Origin: Aurantiacibacter arachoides
GTDB taxonomy: Bacteria > Pseudomonadota > Alphaproteobacteria > Sphingomonadales > Sphingomonadaceae
DNA length: 64,000 nucleotides
NCBI RefSeq assembly: GCF_009827335.1
Contig: NZ_WTYH01000001.1
Span: 806,001 to 870,000, forward strand
Direction: 5' to 3'
Shown: positions 31,659 to 40,731 of the stretch, one piece after another
Layout: each line of letters begins with the position of its first letter
How positions within the stretch are numbered: the first letter of the stretch is position 1
Translations under genes and position numbers: made by a program
The notes under the pieces: generated by a model
What the model saw: only the letters and a program-made list of their open reading frames with translations
Told to the model about the DNA's origin: nothing
Databases searched by the model: none

Positions 31659-33131
31659 ATGGAAACGTCCACGATCATCGCGCTCGCCCTTTATTTCATC
31701 CTCATGCTCGCCATCGGCGTGTTCGCGTGGAAGCGATCGACGGCGGATAGCGAGGGCTATCTGCTCGGCAGCCGCAATCTGCACCCGGCAGTCGCGGCGC
31801 TTTCGGCGGGGGCGAGCGACATGTCGGGCTGGCTGCTGCTGGGCCTGCCTGGCGCGCTTTATGTCAGCGGGCTGGTGGAGGCCTGGATCGGTATCGGCCT
31901 GTTCGTGGGTGCGCTGGTCAACTGGATCGTGGTGGCGCCCCGCCTGCGGCGGCAGACGGTTGAATACGGCAACGCCCTGACGATCCCCGAGTTTCTCGCC
32001 AATCGCTTTCCCGACAAGGCCGTGCTGCTGCGGGTGATCTCGGCCGTCATCATCGTGCTGTTCTTCGCGGTCTACAGCGCGGCCAGCCTGGTGGCGGGGG
32101 GCAAGCTGTTCGACACGATCTTCCTGAGCGGGCAGATCCTGGGCATGAGCCCCTATCTGGCCGGCGTTCTCATCACCGCGCTGGTGGTGCTGGCCTACAC
32201 GGCGATCGGCGGTTTCCTGGCGGTGAGCCTGACCGATTTCGTGCAGGGGCTGATCATGGTCGTCGCCCTGGTGCTGATGCCGCTGGTGGTGCTCTACGGG
32301 CAGGGCGGGGGCGGCATTTCCCAGATGCGTGACACGCTGGCCGCGGTCGATCCGGGGTTCCTGTCGCTGTTTTCCGGCCTGACCTTCATCGGCTTCCTCA
32401 GCGCGGTAACCTGGGGGCTCGGCTATTTCGGCCAGCCGCACATCATCGTGCGCTTCATGGCCGTGCGTGAGGGCGGGATCCCCATGGCGCGCAACATCGG
32501 CATGACGTGGATGGCGGTGGCGCTGATCGGCGCGATCGGCATCGGCCTTGCCGGCCGCGCCTATGTCGAGCGCAACCCGGCGGTGGCGCTGGAGGACCCG
32601 GAAACCATTTTCATCCTGCTGGCCGACCTGTTGTTCCATCCCTTCGTCACCGGCTTCCTGCTGGCGGCGTTGCTGGCAGCGGTGATGAGCACGATTTCCA
32701 GCCAGCTGCTGGTCGCCTCCAGTTCGCTGACCGAGGACTTCTACCGCCTGTTCCTCAACCGGAACGCGACCGAGACGCAGGCAGTGCGGGTGGGGCGGAT
32801 CAGCACGGTCATCGTCGCGGTGGCGGCAATCGTCATTGCCAGCGATTCCGACAGCGGCGTGCTCTCGCTCGTATCGAATGCATGGGCGGGCTTCGGTGCC
32901 GCCTTCGGTCCGCTGATCGTGCTCGCACTGACATGGAACCGGATGACCGGCGCCGGCGCCGTGGCCGGGCTGGTCACGGGCGCGGCTGTGGTCATCGTAT
33001 GGATCTTCTCCGGCCTGGGCGAAGCGACCGGCATTTACGAGATCATTCCCGGTTTCGTTGCCGCCTGGCTGGCGATCTGGGGGGTCAGTCGGATGACCCG
33101 CCCGGCACCCCAAACGCGGTTGGTGCAATGA
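31659..33131 (+). CDS. putP: Sodium/proline symporter PutP
   Basis: 490 residues with about 13 membrane helices. Sodium:solute symporter signatures: YLLGSRNLHPAVAALSAGAS near the second helix, GYFGQPHIIVRFMAVRE, and a SSQLLVASSSLTEDFY segment. It imports proline driven by sodium. The ATG at 31659 is preferred to a GTG at 31650. No putA gene is adjacent. Other SSS substrates remain possible, but the motif set is PutP-like. Confidence 0.92.
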   Translation: METSTIIALALYFILMLAIGVFAWKRSTADSEGYLLGSRNLHPAVAALSAGASDMSGWLLLGLPGALYVSGLVEAWIGIGLFVGALVNWIVVAPRLRRQTVEYGNALTIPEFLANRFPDKAVLLRVISAVIIVLFFAVYSAASLVAGGKLFDTIFLSGQILGMSPYLAGVLITALVVLAYTAIGGFLAVSLTDFVQGLIMVVALVLMPLVVLYGQGGGGISQMRDTLAAVDPGFLSLFSGLTFIGFLSAVTWGLGYFGQPHIIVRFMAVREGGIPMARNIGMTWMAVALIGAIGIGLAGRAYVERNPAVALEDPETIFILLADLLFHPFVTGFLLAALLAAVMSTISSQLLVASSSLTEDFYRLFLNRNATETQAVRVGRISTVIVAVAAIVIASDSDSGVLSLVSNAWAGFGAAFGPLIVLALTWNRMTGAGAVAGLVTGAAVVIVWIFSGLGEATGIYEIIPGFVAAWLAIWGVSRMTRPAPQTRLVQ

Positions 33132-33333
33132 ATCCTCGCTATTTTGCGACAGAGCGCCCATATAGTGCGTGCTGACGTCGAAATTTGCGACGGACTTCGA
33201 GATTTGCCTACCGCCGATTGCCTCTCAGGCCCCGGCGTAAAACAGACGACGACTTCCTTTCTTCGGACGAACTGACGCACGTTCCATGGGCAATGTCGCC
33301 CGTGGTCCCTCCTGTTCTCGAAAGGAACATCTC

Positions 33334-33546
33334 ATGTCGAAAACCGGCACCGTAAAATTCTTCAATTCCGACAAGGGCTATGGCTTCATCCAGCCCGATG
33401 ACGGCTCGGCCGACAGCTTCGTGCATATCTCGGCCGTACAGGCCGCCGGCATGCAGACGCTCGATAAGGAACAGCGTCTCAACTACGAAGTCGAGACCGG
33501 CCGCAACGGCAAGGAAAGCGCGATCAACCTTTCCTCGGCTGATTGA
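33334..33546 (+). CDS. Cold-shock protein (CspA family)
   Basis: 70 residues, one OB-fold cold-shock domain. RNP1 is in KGYGFIQP and RNP2 in FVHISAV; both bind single-stranded RNA or DNA. A 202-base leader separates it from putP, which fits the long 5' leaders of csp genes; GTTC...GAAC around 33314-33328 can pair and would enclose the AAAGGA ribosome binding site. A hairpin follows the stop. Confidence 0.94.
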   Translation: MSKTGTVKFFNSDKGYGFIQPDDGSADSFVHISAVQAAGMQTLDKEQRLNYEVETGRNGKESAINLSSAD

Positions 33547-33554
33547 TTTTCCGG

Positions 33555-33582
33555 CGGGCGCGGGGCCACGGCCTCGCGCCCG
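33555..33582 (+). terminator. Hairpin downstream of the cold-shock gene
   Basis: CGGGCGCG pairs with CGCGCCCG, extended inwards by three pairs (one G-T). The tail TCATTCCTATTC is moderately T-rich. It lies nine bases after the csp stop and 31 bases before the next ATG, so it could end or attenuate read-through into the small downstream gene. Confidence 0.6.
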
Positions 33583-33613
33583 TCATTCCTATTCAATCGC
33601 GCAGGAGACAGGC

Positions 33614-33898
33614 ATGGCCGATAGTTACGAAATGTGCTGCGAGCGGGCTGACGCCGCTGCACTCGCCGCCAGCAATGCCGCACTCGACAACGTGCGCGAT
33701 CGCGAATTACGCGCGGAGAAGACCTGGCGCGGGCTGGCTGCAAAGGCCCGTTCCGTCGTCGAATCGCGCGAAAAGGTGGAACGCGAGAAGCTTGCGGAAC
33801 GCCAGATGCTGGCGCGGCAGGACGATCTTGCGGACACCGCCAACGACAACGCCGATGACGGCGATGATGATGACGCTGCGGGCAGCGTCGCCAACTAA
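33614..33898 (+). CDS. Small charged coiled-coil hypothetical protein
   Basis: 94 residues, starting at the ATG preceded by GGAGACAGGC. The N-terminal part has CCERADAAALAAS, with two adjacent cysteines. A long Lys/Arg/Glu/Ala stretch (about 35-70) is likely helical or coiled coil. The C-terminus is strongly acidic (NADDGDDDDAAGSVAN). It is probably a small soluble protein; no family is recognised. It follows the cold-shock gene with a hairpin in between. Confidence 0.75.
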   Translation: MADSYEMCCERADAAALAASNAALDNVRDRELRAEKTWRGLAAKARSVVESREKVEREKLAERQMLARQDDLADTANDNADDGDDDDAAGSVAN

Positions 33899-33904
33899 CG
33901 AAGG

Positions 33905-35515
33905 CTAGCCCCCGCCCGGCCCGTGCTGCCGCGTCGGCGGCGGGCCGCTGGGTTCGGTCGCGGTTTCGCCGTCGACCTTTTCCTTCTGTTCCCACTCGAT
34001 CCGGTAGAGATCGAACCGCCGGTCCGCCAGGTTGCGCACCGTGCCCTCTGCACGCGCCCAAGCGAGATCGGCGAGGTTCACGTCGCTGATCGTCAGCGTC
34101 TCCACGTTTTCCGACGCTTCGGCTGCGATACCGTCACGGGCGAAGGGGAAGTCGCACGGCGTCAGGATGCAGCTCTGCGCATACTGGATGTCCATGTTGG
34201 CGACGTTGGGCAGGTTGCCGACGTTGCCTGACAGCACCATGAAGCACTGGTTCTCGATCGCGCGCGCGGCGGAGCAATAACGCACCCGCATGTAACCTTG
34301 CCGGCTGTCCGTGCAGAACGGCACGAAGATGATCCGCGCCCCCTCGTCCACCAGGCGGCGGGCAAGCTCGGGGAATTCGCTGTCGTAACAGATCAGCACG
34401 CCCACCGGACCGCAGTCGGTCTGGATAACGTCCACCGCATCGCCGCCGCGAATGTTCCACCAGTACGCCTCGTTAGGCGTGGGGTGGATCTTCTCCTGCG
34501 TGTGGACGGACCCGTCGCGCAGGCACACGATGGCGATGTTGTGGATGTCGCCGTCTTCCATCCGCGTGGGATGGCTGCCGCCGATGATGTTGATGTTGTA
34601 TTTCAGCGCCATTTCCGACAGCGCCGCGCTGATGCAGGGCGTGTATTCGGACAGGCGCTCGATGCTCTCGATGGGAGAGAGGGTTTCCGGCTCCGCGCTC
34701 AGCAGCATGAGCGTGAACATCTCTGGAAAGAGGATGAAGTCCGCCTCGTAATCGCTGGCCACGTCGACAAAATAGCGGATCTGGCCGATGAACTCGTCGA
34801 AGTCCTTCACCGCACGCGCCTGCAACTGGCAGGTGGCGACGCGCACGTTCTCGACGCCGCGCGGAACCCGTGGCTTGGGGCCGGGTTCCTGGTCGACGAA
34901 GGGGTTGCGCCACATCATGTGCACGGCGTTGCCGCGGCTGCGCTTGTCTTCGGGCAGATAGCCCTTGAGCACACCCACCGGTTCGAACCCGTTGGCAAGC
35001 TGGAAGCGGATCACGGGATCGTGGATCTTGCCTGCCACGACCTGGTCGAGATAGTCCTGCGGGCCACTGACCTTGCGCTGGGCGCGGCCGTAGTTCGGCA
35101 TCCGGCCTGCGAAAACGATGCCTTTCAGATCAAGCTGTTCGGCCAGCGCGCGGCGTTCTTCGTACAGGCGCCGCCCGATGCGCGTGCCGCGCGTCTTGGG
35201 ATCGACGCACAGTTCGTAACCGTAAAGCCAGTCACCGAAGGGATCGTGGCGGCTGCCGTATCCGTTGCCGGTGATCTCGTCCCAGGTGTGCGGGGCCAGG
35301 GCCTTGTCCCCGCCGATGCGCATGGTGGCGCAATAGCCGATCAGCTTAGCATCCAGCAGGGCGACGAAGCAGCCCTCGGGATAGTTGTTGATCTGCCCAC
35401 GGATCTCGCTGGCGGTGTAGGGCGCAAAATCCTCGTACACGCGTTTTGCCAGTGCGGCGATGCGGCGGACATCGGCGATTTCCGCCTGACGGATTTCGAG
35501 GCGGGCCTTGGTCAC
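33905..35515 (-). CDS. GNAT acetyltransferase fused to a carbon-nitrogen hydrolase
   Basis: 536 residues. Residues 1-200 form a GNAT domain (RTRGTRIG-type acetyl-CoA loop written here as KTRGTRIGRRLYEERRALAE). Residues 220-505 form a nitrilase-superfamily domain with its triad visible: Glu in LFPEMF (near 263), Lys in EKIHPTPNE (near 341) and Cys in ICYDSEFPE (near 374). It could acylate or deacylate an amine or amide, possibly in a coupled manner. The fusion is known in bacteria, but its substrate is not. It is the last gene of the minus-strand run that starts at 46031. Confidence 0.9.
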   Translation of the reverse strand: MTKARLEIRQAEIADVRRIAALAKRVYEDFAPYTASEIRGQINNYPEGCFVALLDAKLIGYCATMRIGGDKALAPHTWDEITGNGYGSRHDPFGDWLYGYELCVDPKTRGTRIGRRLYEERRALAEQLDLKGIVFAGRMPNYGRAQRKVSGPQDYLDQVVAGKIHDPVIRFQLANGFEPVGVLKGYLPEDKRSRGNAVHMMWRNPFVDQEPGPKPRVPRGVENVRVATCQLQARAVKDFDEFIGQIRYFVDVASDYEADFILFPEMFTLMLLSAEPETLSPIESIERLSEYTPCISAALSEMALKYNINIIGGSHPTRMEDGDIHNIAIVCLRDGSVHTQEKIHPTPNEAYWWNIRGGDAVDVIQTDCGPVGVLICYDSEFPELARRLVDEGARIIFVPFCTDSRQGYMRVRYCSAARAIENQCFMVLSGNVGNLPNVANMDIQYAQSCILTPCDFPFARDGIAAEASENVETLTISDVNLADLAWARAEGTVRNLADRRFDLYRIEWEQKEKVDGETATEPSGPPPTRQHGPGGG

Positions 35516-35608
35516 GCAGGTACTCCGATAAACAGCGCATCGTCACCGCCGCGCCAGGCTGCATGGATTGCAGCGTGGCGGCGGCGGCTTGCCCGAACGG
35601 GCATCGGC

Positions 35609-36838
35609 TCAGCCGAGTCCCTGTGCCTTCATTTCGACCTCGAGCCCCTCGACGATGGCCTCGAAGAACTGCTCGGTCGTCATCCACGGCTGTTGCGGGC
35701 CGATCAGCAGCGCCAGGTCTTTGGTCATCTTGCCGGATTCCACGGATCGGATGCACACGCGCTCCAGCGTCTCGGCGAACTTGACCACGTCGGGCGTGCC
35801 GTCGAACCGGCCGCGGTACATCAGGCCGCGCGTCCAGGCGAAGATGCTGGCGATGGGGTTGGTGCTCGTCGCCTTGCCCTGCTGGTGCTGGCGATAATGG
35901 CGCGTCACGGTGCCGTGCGCGGCCTCAGCCTCCACGGTCTTGCCGTCGGGCGTCATCAGCACGCTGGTCATCAGGCCGAGCGAGCCGAAGCCCTGTGCCA
36001 CCACGTCGGACTGCACGTCGCCGTCGTAGTTCTTGCAGGCCCAGACGAACTTGCCGCTCCACTTGAGTGCGGCGGCGACCATGTCGTCGATCAGGCGATG
36101 CTCGTAGATGATCTTCGCTTCGGCGAATTTCTCCTTGAAGCCCTCGGTGTCGAACACTTCCTGGAACAGGTCCTTGAAGCGGCCATCGTACTTTTTCAGG
36201 ATGGTGTTCTTGGTCGAGAGATACACCGGCCATCCGCGGTCGAGGCCGTAGTTGAAGCTGGCGCGGGCGAAGTCGCGGATGCTCTCGTCATGGTTGTACA
36301 TGGCCATGGCGACGCCGGGCTGCTCGAACGTGTGCACGTCGAGGTCGATGGTCTGGCCATCGTCACCCTCGAACACCAGGCGCAGCTTGCCAGCGCCGGG
36401 GATCAGCGTGTCGGTGGCGCGGTACTGGTCGCCGAACGCGTGGCGGCCAACGACGATGGGATCGGTCCAGCCAGGCACCAGGCGCGGCACGTTGTCGATC
36501 ACGATGGGTTCACGGAAGATCGTGCCGCCCAGGATGTTGCGGATCGTGCCGTTTGGCGAACGCCACATGCTCTTGAGGTTGAATTCCTCCACCCGCGCTT
36601 CGTCCGGGGTGATGGTGGCGCACTTCACGCCCACGCCGTATTTCTTGATCGCCTCGGCGGAATCGATGGTGATCTGGTCGTCCGTCTCGTCACGCTTTTC
36701 CACGCTCAGATCGTAATACTTCAGGTCCACGTCGAGATAGGGCAGGATCAGCCGTTCGCGTATCCATTCCCAGATGATGCGGGTCATTTCATCGCCGTCG
36801 ATTTCGACGATGGGGTTCTTTACCTGAATCTTGGCCAT
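35609..36838 (-). CDS. icd: NADP-dependent isocitrate dehydrogenase
   Basis: 409 residues, the length of the eukaryotic-like homodimeric form found in alphaproteobacteria. Recognisable segments are the N-terminal [39 protein letters not shown], and [18 protein letters not shown] with its NADP-contacting residues. It converts isocitrate to 2-oxoglutarate and NADPH. It lies 66 bases downstream of the FAD oxidoreductase gene in the same direction, so it may have its own promoter or share the long upstream transcript. Confidence 0.96.
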   Translation of the reverse strand: MAKIQVKNPIVEIDGDEMTRIIWEWIRERLILPYLDVDLKYYDLSVEKRDETDDQITIDSAEAIKKYGVGVKCATITPDEARVEEFNLKSMWRSPNGTIRNILGGTIFREPIVIDNVPRLVPGWTDPIVVGRHAFGDQYRATDTLIPGAGKLRLVFEGDDGQTIDLDVHTFEQPGVAMAMYNHDESIRDFARASFNYGLDRGWPVYLSTKNTILKKYDGRFKDLFQEVFDTEGFKEKFAEAKIIYEHRLIDDMVAAALKWSGKFVWACKNYDGDVQSDVVAQGFGSLGLMTSVLMTPDGKTVEAEAAHGTVTRHYRQHQQGKATSTNPIASIFAWTRGLMYRGRFDGTPDVVKFAETLERVCIRSVESGKMTKDLALLIGPQQPWMTTEQFFEAIVEGLEVEMKAQGLG

Positions 36839-36904
36839 CGGGTGTCCCTGTAGAAAACGTGGTAGAAAAGGCGGATTTGGCCGCGTCCTAGCAGACGCCT
36901 ACCG

Positions 36905-38002
36905 TCACGCAAGGGAAGGGGCGGCAATCCGCGCCCGGTCGGCAAATCCGGCGACCAGGGCGGGGGCAAGGCGCGCCAGGGCCAGTGCGGCGCGCGCACC
37001 GATGCGGGTTTCCGCCGCGTGCCACGCCGCCGATGCCAGAGCGACGGGCAACCGGGCCTGCCGGGCAAACGCGCGCTGGTAGACGGGCGCTGCGGCGGCT
37101 CCCCCCGCCAGCCAGTGCTGCGCGGCGGTTACTCCGCTGGCGAGCGCGATGGAAATACCCTCGCCCGCGAGCGAAGGAATGACCGCCGCCTGATCGCCCA
37201 GCCGGAACAGGCCGGGCGCCGTGTCTTTCGCGATGAAGCCGTAGGGGACGGCGCCGATGGTGTCGCAGCGCACCTGTCGCCAATCATCTCCCAGCCGGGC
37301 GGCGAGGGCGGGGTGGTCGCGTGCAAGCTGCGCGAAAAGGGCCTGTGGCGAGCCGCCGGCATCGGCCAGCGCGCTCTTTCGCATGGCCAGGCACAGGTTG
37401 GCGCTGCCGCCTTCCTGCAGCACGATGCCGACGTATCCGCCGGGAAACAGGTGCAACTCGATCGCGCCGCCCAGCAGGCGCTGACGCTCCGGCGTGTGCG
37501 GCAGGCGCAGGCGGATGCCGAGCGCGGTATCGTTGGCGGACCGGGGCCTGGATTGTCCGCGCACGTCGTGCTTTCCGGTGGCGAGAAACAGGCTCTGCGG
37601 TCGGTAACTGGCGACGCGCCCTTCGACCGTGAGGCCCTCGATGGCGCGAACCGTATCGAAATCCAGCCGCGCGCCGACCGCCAGGGCGCGGGCGCGCATG
37701 GCAGTATCCAGCGCGTGGCGCGACAGGCCCCATGCGGGGTGCGGCAGGTCCAGCGCGGCCTGGTGCGGGCCGTCGAACAGCCGCAACCGAGCCACGCGGT
37801 GCGCGCCGAGTGCTGCGGGAGAGAGGCCCAGCGTCTGCAACTGCTCCGCCGTGCGCCAGCTCAGGAATCCGCCGCACAGGGGATCGCCGACGTCAGCGTC
37901 GCGGTCGATCAGCAACGGCATCGCGCCCGTCTGGCCCAGTCGGATCGCCGCCGCGCACCCCGCCGGGCCTGCGCCGAGAACTAGCGGGTCTGCGATACGC
38001 AC
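36905..38002 (-). CDS. FAD-dependent oxidoreductase of the geranylgeranyl-reductase / flavoprotein hydroxylase type
   Basis: 365 residues from a GTG start at 38002, which overlaps the methyltransferase gene's end by 22 bases. The FAD-binding Rossmann motif VLGAGPAGCAAAI begins at residue 8. DPLCGGFLSW follows, and a second FAD contact is GDQAAVIPSLAGEGISIAL near 280-298. By position after a type III polyketide synthase and a methyltransferase, it resembles SrsC-like hydroxylases that oxidise alkylresorcinols. That role is inference; a reductase of prenyl chains is the alternative. The start is non-ATG, so the N-terminus is a judgement. Confidence 0.85.
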   Translation of the reverse strand: MRIADPLVLGAGPAGCAAAIRLGQTGAMPLLIDRDADVGDPLCGGFLSWRTAEQLQTLGLSPAALGAHRVARLRLFDGPHQAALDLPHPAWGLSRHALDTAMRARALAVGARLDFDTVRAIEGLTVEGRVASYRPQSLFLATGKHDVRGQSRPRSANDTALGIRLRLPHTPERQRLLGGAIELHLFPGGYVGIVLQEGGSANLCLAMRKSALADAGGSPQALFAQLARDHPALAARLGDDWRQVRCDTIGAVPYGFIAKDTAPGLFRLGDQAAVIPSLAGEGISIALASGVTAAQHWLAGGAAAAPVYQRAFARQARLPVALASAAWHAAETRIGARAALALARLAPALVAGFADRARIAAPSLA

Positions 38003-38676
38003 AGGCGGAAGGGAAAATGCCGCTCTATCCGCGCGCCCGTAACGCCGGCCTCGGCAAGCAGGGCGGGCCATTCGGCGGGGCGGTATGATCGGGCGATGGA
38101 GGTGCGGCCGTCGGCGCGCACGATCGGATGCCAACGCGCCGCCCAGGCGAGCAGCGGATAGCCCGCATAGCTGACGGCGTGACGGTGCAGGTCGTTCACG
38201 AACCACCCGGCGCGCGCTTCGGCTTCCATGAAACGCAGGAACAGCACCAGTTCTTCGCGGCCCATGTGATGCGCAACCAGGCTGGAGACGATCACGTCCC
38301 ACCCGCCGCCGACGAGATCGGCATAGTCGCCGGTGTGGTAGCGGATCGGCACACCTTCGGGCGTCGTCTCGCGCGCGACAAGGGCGCTGTTGGGGTTGAG
38401 ATCGACGCCGACCAGTTCGGCCTTCTTCCCATTCGTTTCGGCCCAGGCGGCGATGCGGCGCAGCATATCACCCTGGCCATAACCGACGTCGAGCAGGCGA
38501 ACGCTGTCGCGTCCCGCCAGCGCGCGGTCGAGAAAGGCGAGGGTGGGGCGATAGGCCAGGGTCGCGCGGTTCACCCGTGCAAGGTCGGCCAGCACCGCGC
38601 GATAGGTGGCTTCAGGCAGCGCCGGATCGTCCATCAGCTCTTCGGTGTCGAGCCGCTCTGCCAGCCGGGCATTCAT
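37981..38676 (-). CDS. SAM-dependent class I methyltransferase of the polyketide cassette
   Basis: 231 residues. SAM motif I is LLDVGYGQGD at 61-70, followed by an acidic loop (VGVDLNPNSALVA). A central region FVNDLHRHAVSYAGYP and a C-terminal strand follow. It probably methylates the polyketide product, either on oxygen or on carbon, as SrsB does in Streptomyces. It overlaps the polyketide synthase by four bases and the oxidoreductase by 22 bases, so the three are tightly coupled. The substrate is inferred from context. Confidence 0.85.
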   Translation of the reverse strand: MNARLAERLDTEELMDDPALPEATYRAVLADLARVNRATLAYRPTLAFLDRALAGRDSVRLLDVGYGQGDMLRRIAAWAETNGKKAELVGVDLNPNSALVARETTPEGVPIRYHTGDYADLVGGGWDVIVSSLVAHHMGREELVLFLRFMEAEARAGWFVNDLHRHAVSYAGYPLLAWAARWHPIVRADGRTSIARSYRPAEWPALLAEAGVTGARIERHFPFRLCVSQTR

Positions 38677-39770
38677 CTCTCCTGGTCCCAGTGAAAGCGC
38701 ACGCCTTCCATCGCCAGGCCCGGCCCGAAAGCGAGTGCGAGGCCGTTGCGTGGGCGCTGCTCCATCATCCGCTGAAGAACGAACAGGACGGTGGCGGAAC
38801 TCATGTTGCCCACTTCGCGCAGAACTTCGCGAGAGGCGTCCAGCGCATCGGCAGGCAGGTGAAGGCCGCGCTCGACAGCGTCCAGGATCGACTTGCCGCC
38901 GGGATGGACCGCCCATGCATCGGGCTCGCCGCCCGCGCGCAGCTTCTCGGCCATGTGCTCGTCAGCCAGCGCTTCGGCGAGGCGACCGGGCACGGCACCC
39001 GACAGGTGCATGACGAACCCGGTCTCGCCGATGGTCCAGGTGATGAGGTCGCCGCTGTCGTCGAGCGCGGCGGAAAGGCCTTCGCCCAGAACCAGCCCCG
39101 GCCCGCTGCCGGTTACAAGCGCGGCGGCGGCTCCGTCGGCGAACTGGCCCATGGCCAGCAGCTGTTCCAGCGTCGCGCCGTCCTGCAGGTGCAGGGTGCA
39201 CAACTCGACCGACACGGCCAGCACCCGCGCCGCCGGGTTGCCGCGCACGATGTGGCCCGCCGTGCGCAGCAGGGTGATCCCGGCGTAGCAGCCCATGAAG
39301 CCGATGGAGATGCGCTCGACGTCGCTTGCAAGACCGAGGCGGCGGGCGATGACCTGGTCCAGACCTGGGGCCATGAAGCCGGTGCAGCTGGCAACAACGA
39401 TGTGGGTGACGCCTGCAAGGTCGGGCAACTTGCCGATCGCCGCCAGCGCCAATTCCGGCGCCTCTGCCGCGTAGCGTGCCATGCGCCCGGCGGTGCCTGT
39501 GGGATGGGCGGCGTCGTAGAAACTGCCTGCCTCCATCGCGATGTCGGCGGGTTCGAGCACCGAGTAACGGTGGTCGATGCCGCCGCGGTCGGTCATCCGG
39601 CGGAACAGCTTTTCCTCGCGCGGATCGGTGATCTGGCGCGCGGCATACTCGGTGTAGGGGATATGCGCGTCACGCGCTGGCGTCGCGGTGCCGAGGGCAT
39701 TGATGCGCGGCACACCCTGCGGTCGCAGGGCCACAGCGTTCCGGGCGACCAGTTCGGTGACGTCATTCAT
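38673..39770 (-). CDS. Type III polyketide synthase (chalcone/alkylresorcinol synthase family)
   Basis: 365 residues with the complete catalytic triad of type III PKSs: Cys161 (MGCYAGITLLRTA), His289 (AVHPGGKS) and Asn322 (GNMSSATVLFVL). It should extend an acyl-CoA starter with malonyl-CoA and cyclise the product into a resorcinol or pyrone. The genes around it (thiolase, acyl-CoA dehydrogenase) make or consume fatty acyl-CoAs, which suggests a fatty-acyl starter. The ATG at 39770 is chosen; a 23-residue longer start upstream is unlikely. It is 37 bases after the nitronate monooxygenase gene. Confidence 0.93.
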   Translation of the reverse strand: MNDVTELVARNAVALRPQGVPRINALGTATPARDAHIPYTEYAARQITDPREEKLFRRMTDRGGIDHRYSVLEPADIAMEAGSFYDAAHPTGTAGRMARYAAEAPELALAAIGKLPDLAGVTHIVVASCTGFMAPGLDQVIARRLGLASDVERISIGFMGCYAGITLLRTAGHIVRGNPAARVLAVSVELCTLHLQDGATLEQLLAMGQFADGAAAALVTGSGPGLVLGEGLSAALDDSGDLITWTIGETGFVMHLSGAVPGRLAEALADEHMAEKLRAGGEPDAWAVHPGGKSILDAVERGLHLPADALDASREVLREVGNMSSATVLFVLQRMMEQRPRNGLALAFGPGLAMEGVRFHWDQER

Positions 39771-39807
39771 TCGTGCATTCAACGCGGCGCCGGGCGCATC
39801 GTGCCGG

Positions 39808-40731
39808 TCACGCGCAGATTTTCGCCTTGGCCGCGTCATACTCGGCGATCAGCTGCGCGGCGAGATCGGCCGTGGGCCGCACATCGCGCACCGCGCCGAC
39901 GCCATGGCCGGCGGACCACACGGTCTTCCACGCCCTGGCTTCCTCGTTCAACGACATCTGCCCGGCGTGTTCGTGCGAGGCCGAGGCGAGGCTGGGCGTC
40001 ATGAAGTTGGCGCCCACGCCCGTCACCTTGTCGGTATAGGTGATATCCTTGGCGGTGGCGCCGATCATCATGGCCTTCTGCTCGGCCGAGGCCATGCTCT
40101 CGGTCGCGGCGATGAAGTGGCTGCCGAAATAGCCAAAATCCGCACCCATTGCCTCTGCTGCCAGGACGTGGCCGCCGTGGCTCATCGATCCCGAGAGGAT
40201 CAGTGCGCCATCCCACACCTCGCGGATCTCGCTGGTGAGGGCGAAGGGGCTGAACGTGCCCGCGTGCCCGCCCGCACCTGCGGCGACCGCGATGATGCCA
40301 TCCACCCCGGCCTCGGCGGCCTTTTCCGCGTGGCGTCGCATGATCACGTCGTGGAACACGATGCCGCCATAGGAATGGACGGCCTGTACCAGGTCGGGCA
40401 CCGCGCCGAGCGAGGTGATGATCAGCGGCACCTTGTGCTTCACGCACAGTTCGAGGTCCGCCATCACCCGCGGGTTGGACTGGTGGACGATCAGGTTGAC
40501 GCCGTAGGGCGCATCGTCAGGGCCGAGGCGGTCCTGTATCTCGACCAGCCATTCCTCGAACCCTTCCGAGGTGCGCTGGTTGAGCGCCGGGAACGTGCCG
40601 CACAGGCCCGCCTTGCACGTTTCCACCACCATGTCCGGTCCGGAGACGAGGAACATCGGGGCGACGATCGCCGGGATGCGCAACCGCGCGGCGAAGGCCT
40701 CGACCAGGCCGTTCATCGCCCCGGCGGTCAT
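39808..40731 (-). CDS. Nitronate monooxygenase (2-nitropropane dioxygenase family)
   Basis: 307 residues of the FMN-dependent TIM-barrel family. The N-terminal IPAIVAPMFLVSGPDMVVET, AGAGGHAGTFSPFAL in the middle, and GSHFIAATESMASAEQK are typical. It oxidises alkyl nitronates such as propionate 3-nitronate, or possibly other flavin-activated substrates. Its stop lies 37 bases from the polyketide synthase start, and its start overlaps the acyl-CoA dehydrogenase stop by one base. Why it sits among beta-oxidation genes is not clear. Confidence 0.92.
   Translation of the reverse strand: MTAGAMNGLVEAFAARLRIPAIVAPMFLVSGPDMVVETCKAGLCGTFPALNQRTSEGFEEWLVEIQDRLGPDDAPYGVNLIVHQSNPRVMADLELCVKHKVPLIITSLGAVPDLVQAVHSYGGIVFHDVIMRRHAEKAAEAGVDGIIAVAAGAGGHAGTFSPFALTSEIREVWDGALILSGSMSHGGHVLAAEAMGADFGYFGSHFIAATESMASAEQKAMMIGATAKDITYTDKVTGVGANFMTPSLASASHEHAGQMSLNEEARAWKTVWSAGHGVGAVRDVRPTADLAAQLIAEYDAAKAKICA

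Noticed and set aside
29890..31980. 696-residue plus-strand ORF
   Set aside because: Antisense to the CPA2 antiporter and extending into putP. Rich in Asp, His, Gln and Arg without any motif.
33314..33328. GTTC-N7-GAAC before the cold-shock gene, considered as an SOS box
   Set aside because: The half-sites are inverted, not direct as in the alphaproteobacterial LexA box, and the right half overlaps the ribosome binding site. A small hairpin is the better reading.
34298..36853. 851-residue plus-strand ORF
   Set aside because: Antisense to the GNAT/nitrilase and isocitrate dehydrogenase genes and spanning the gap between them. Composition is typical of antisense frames.
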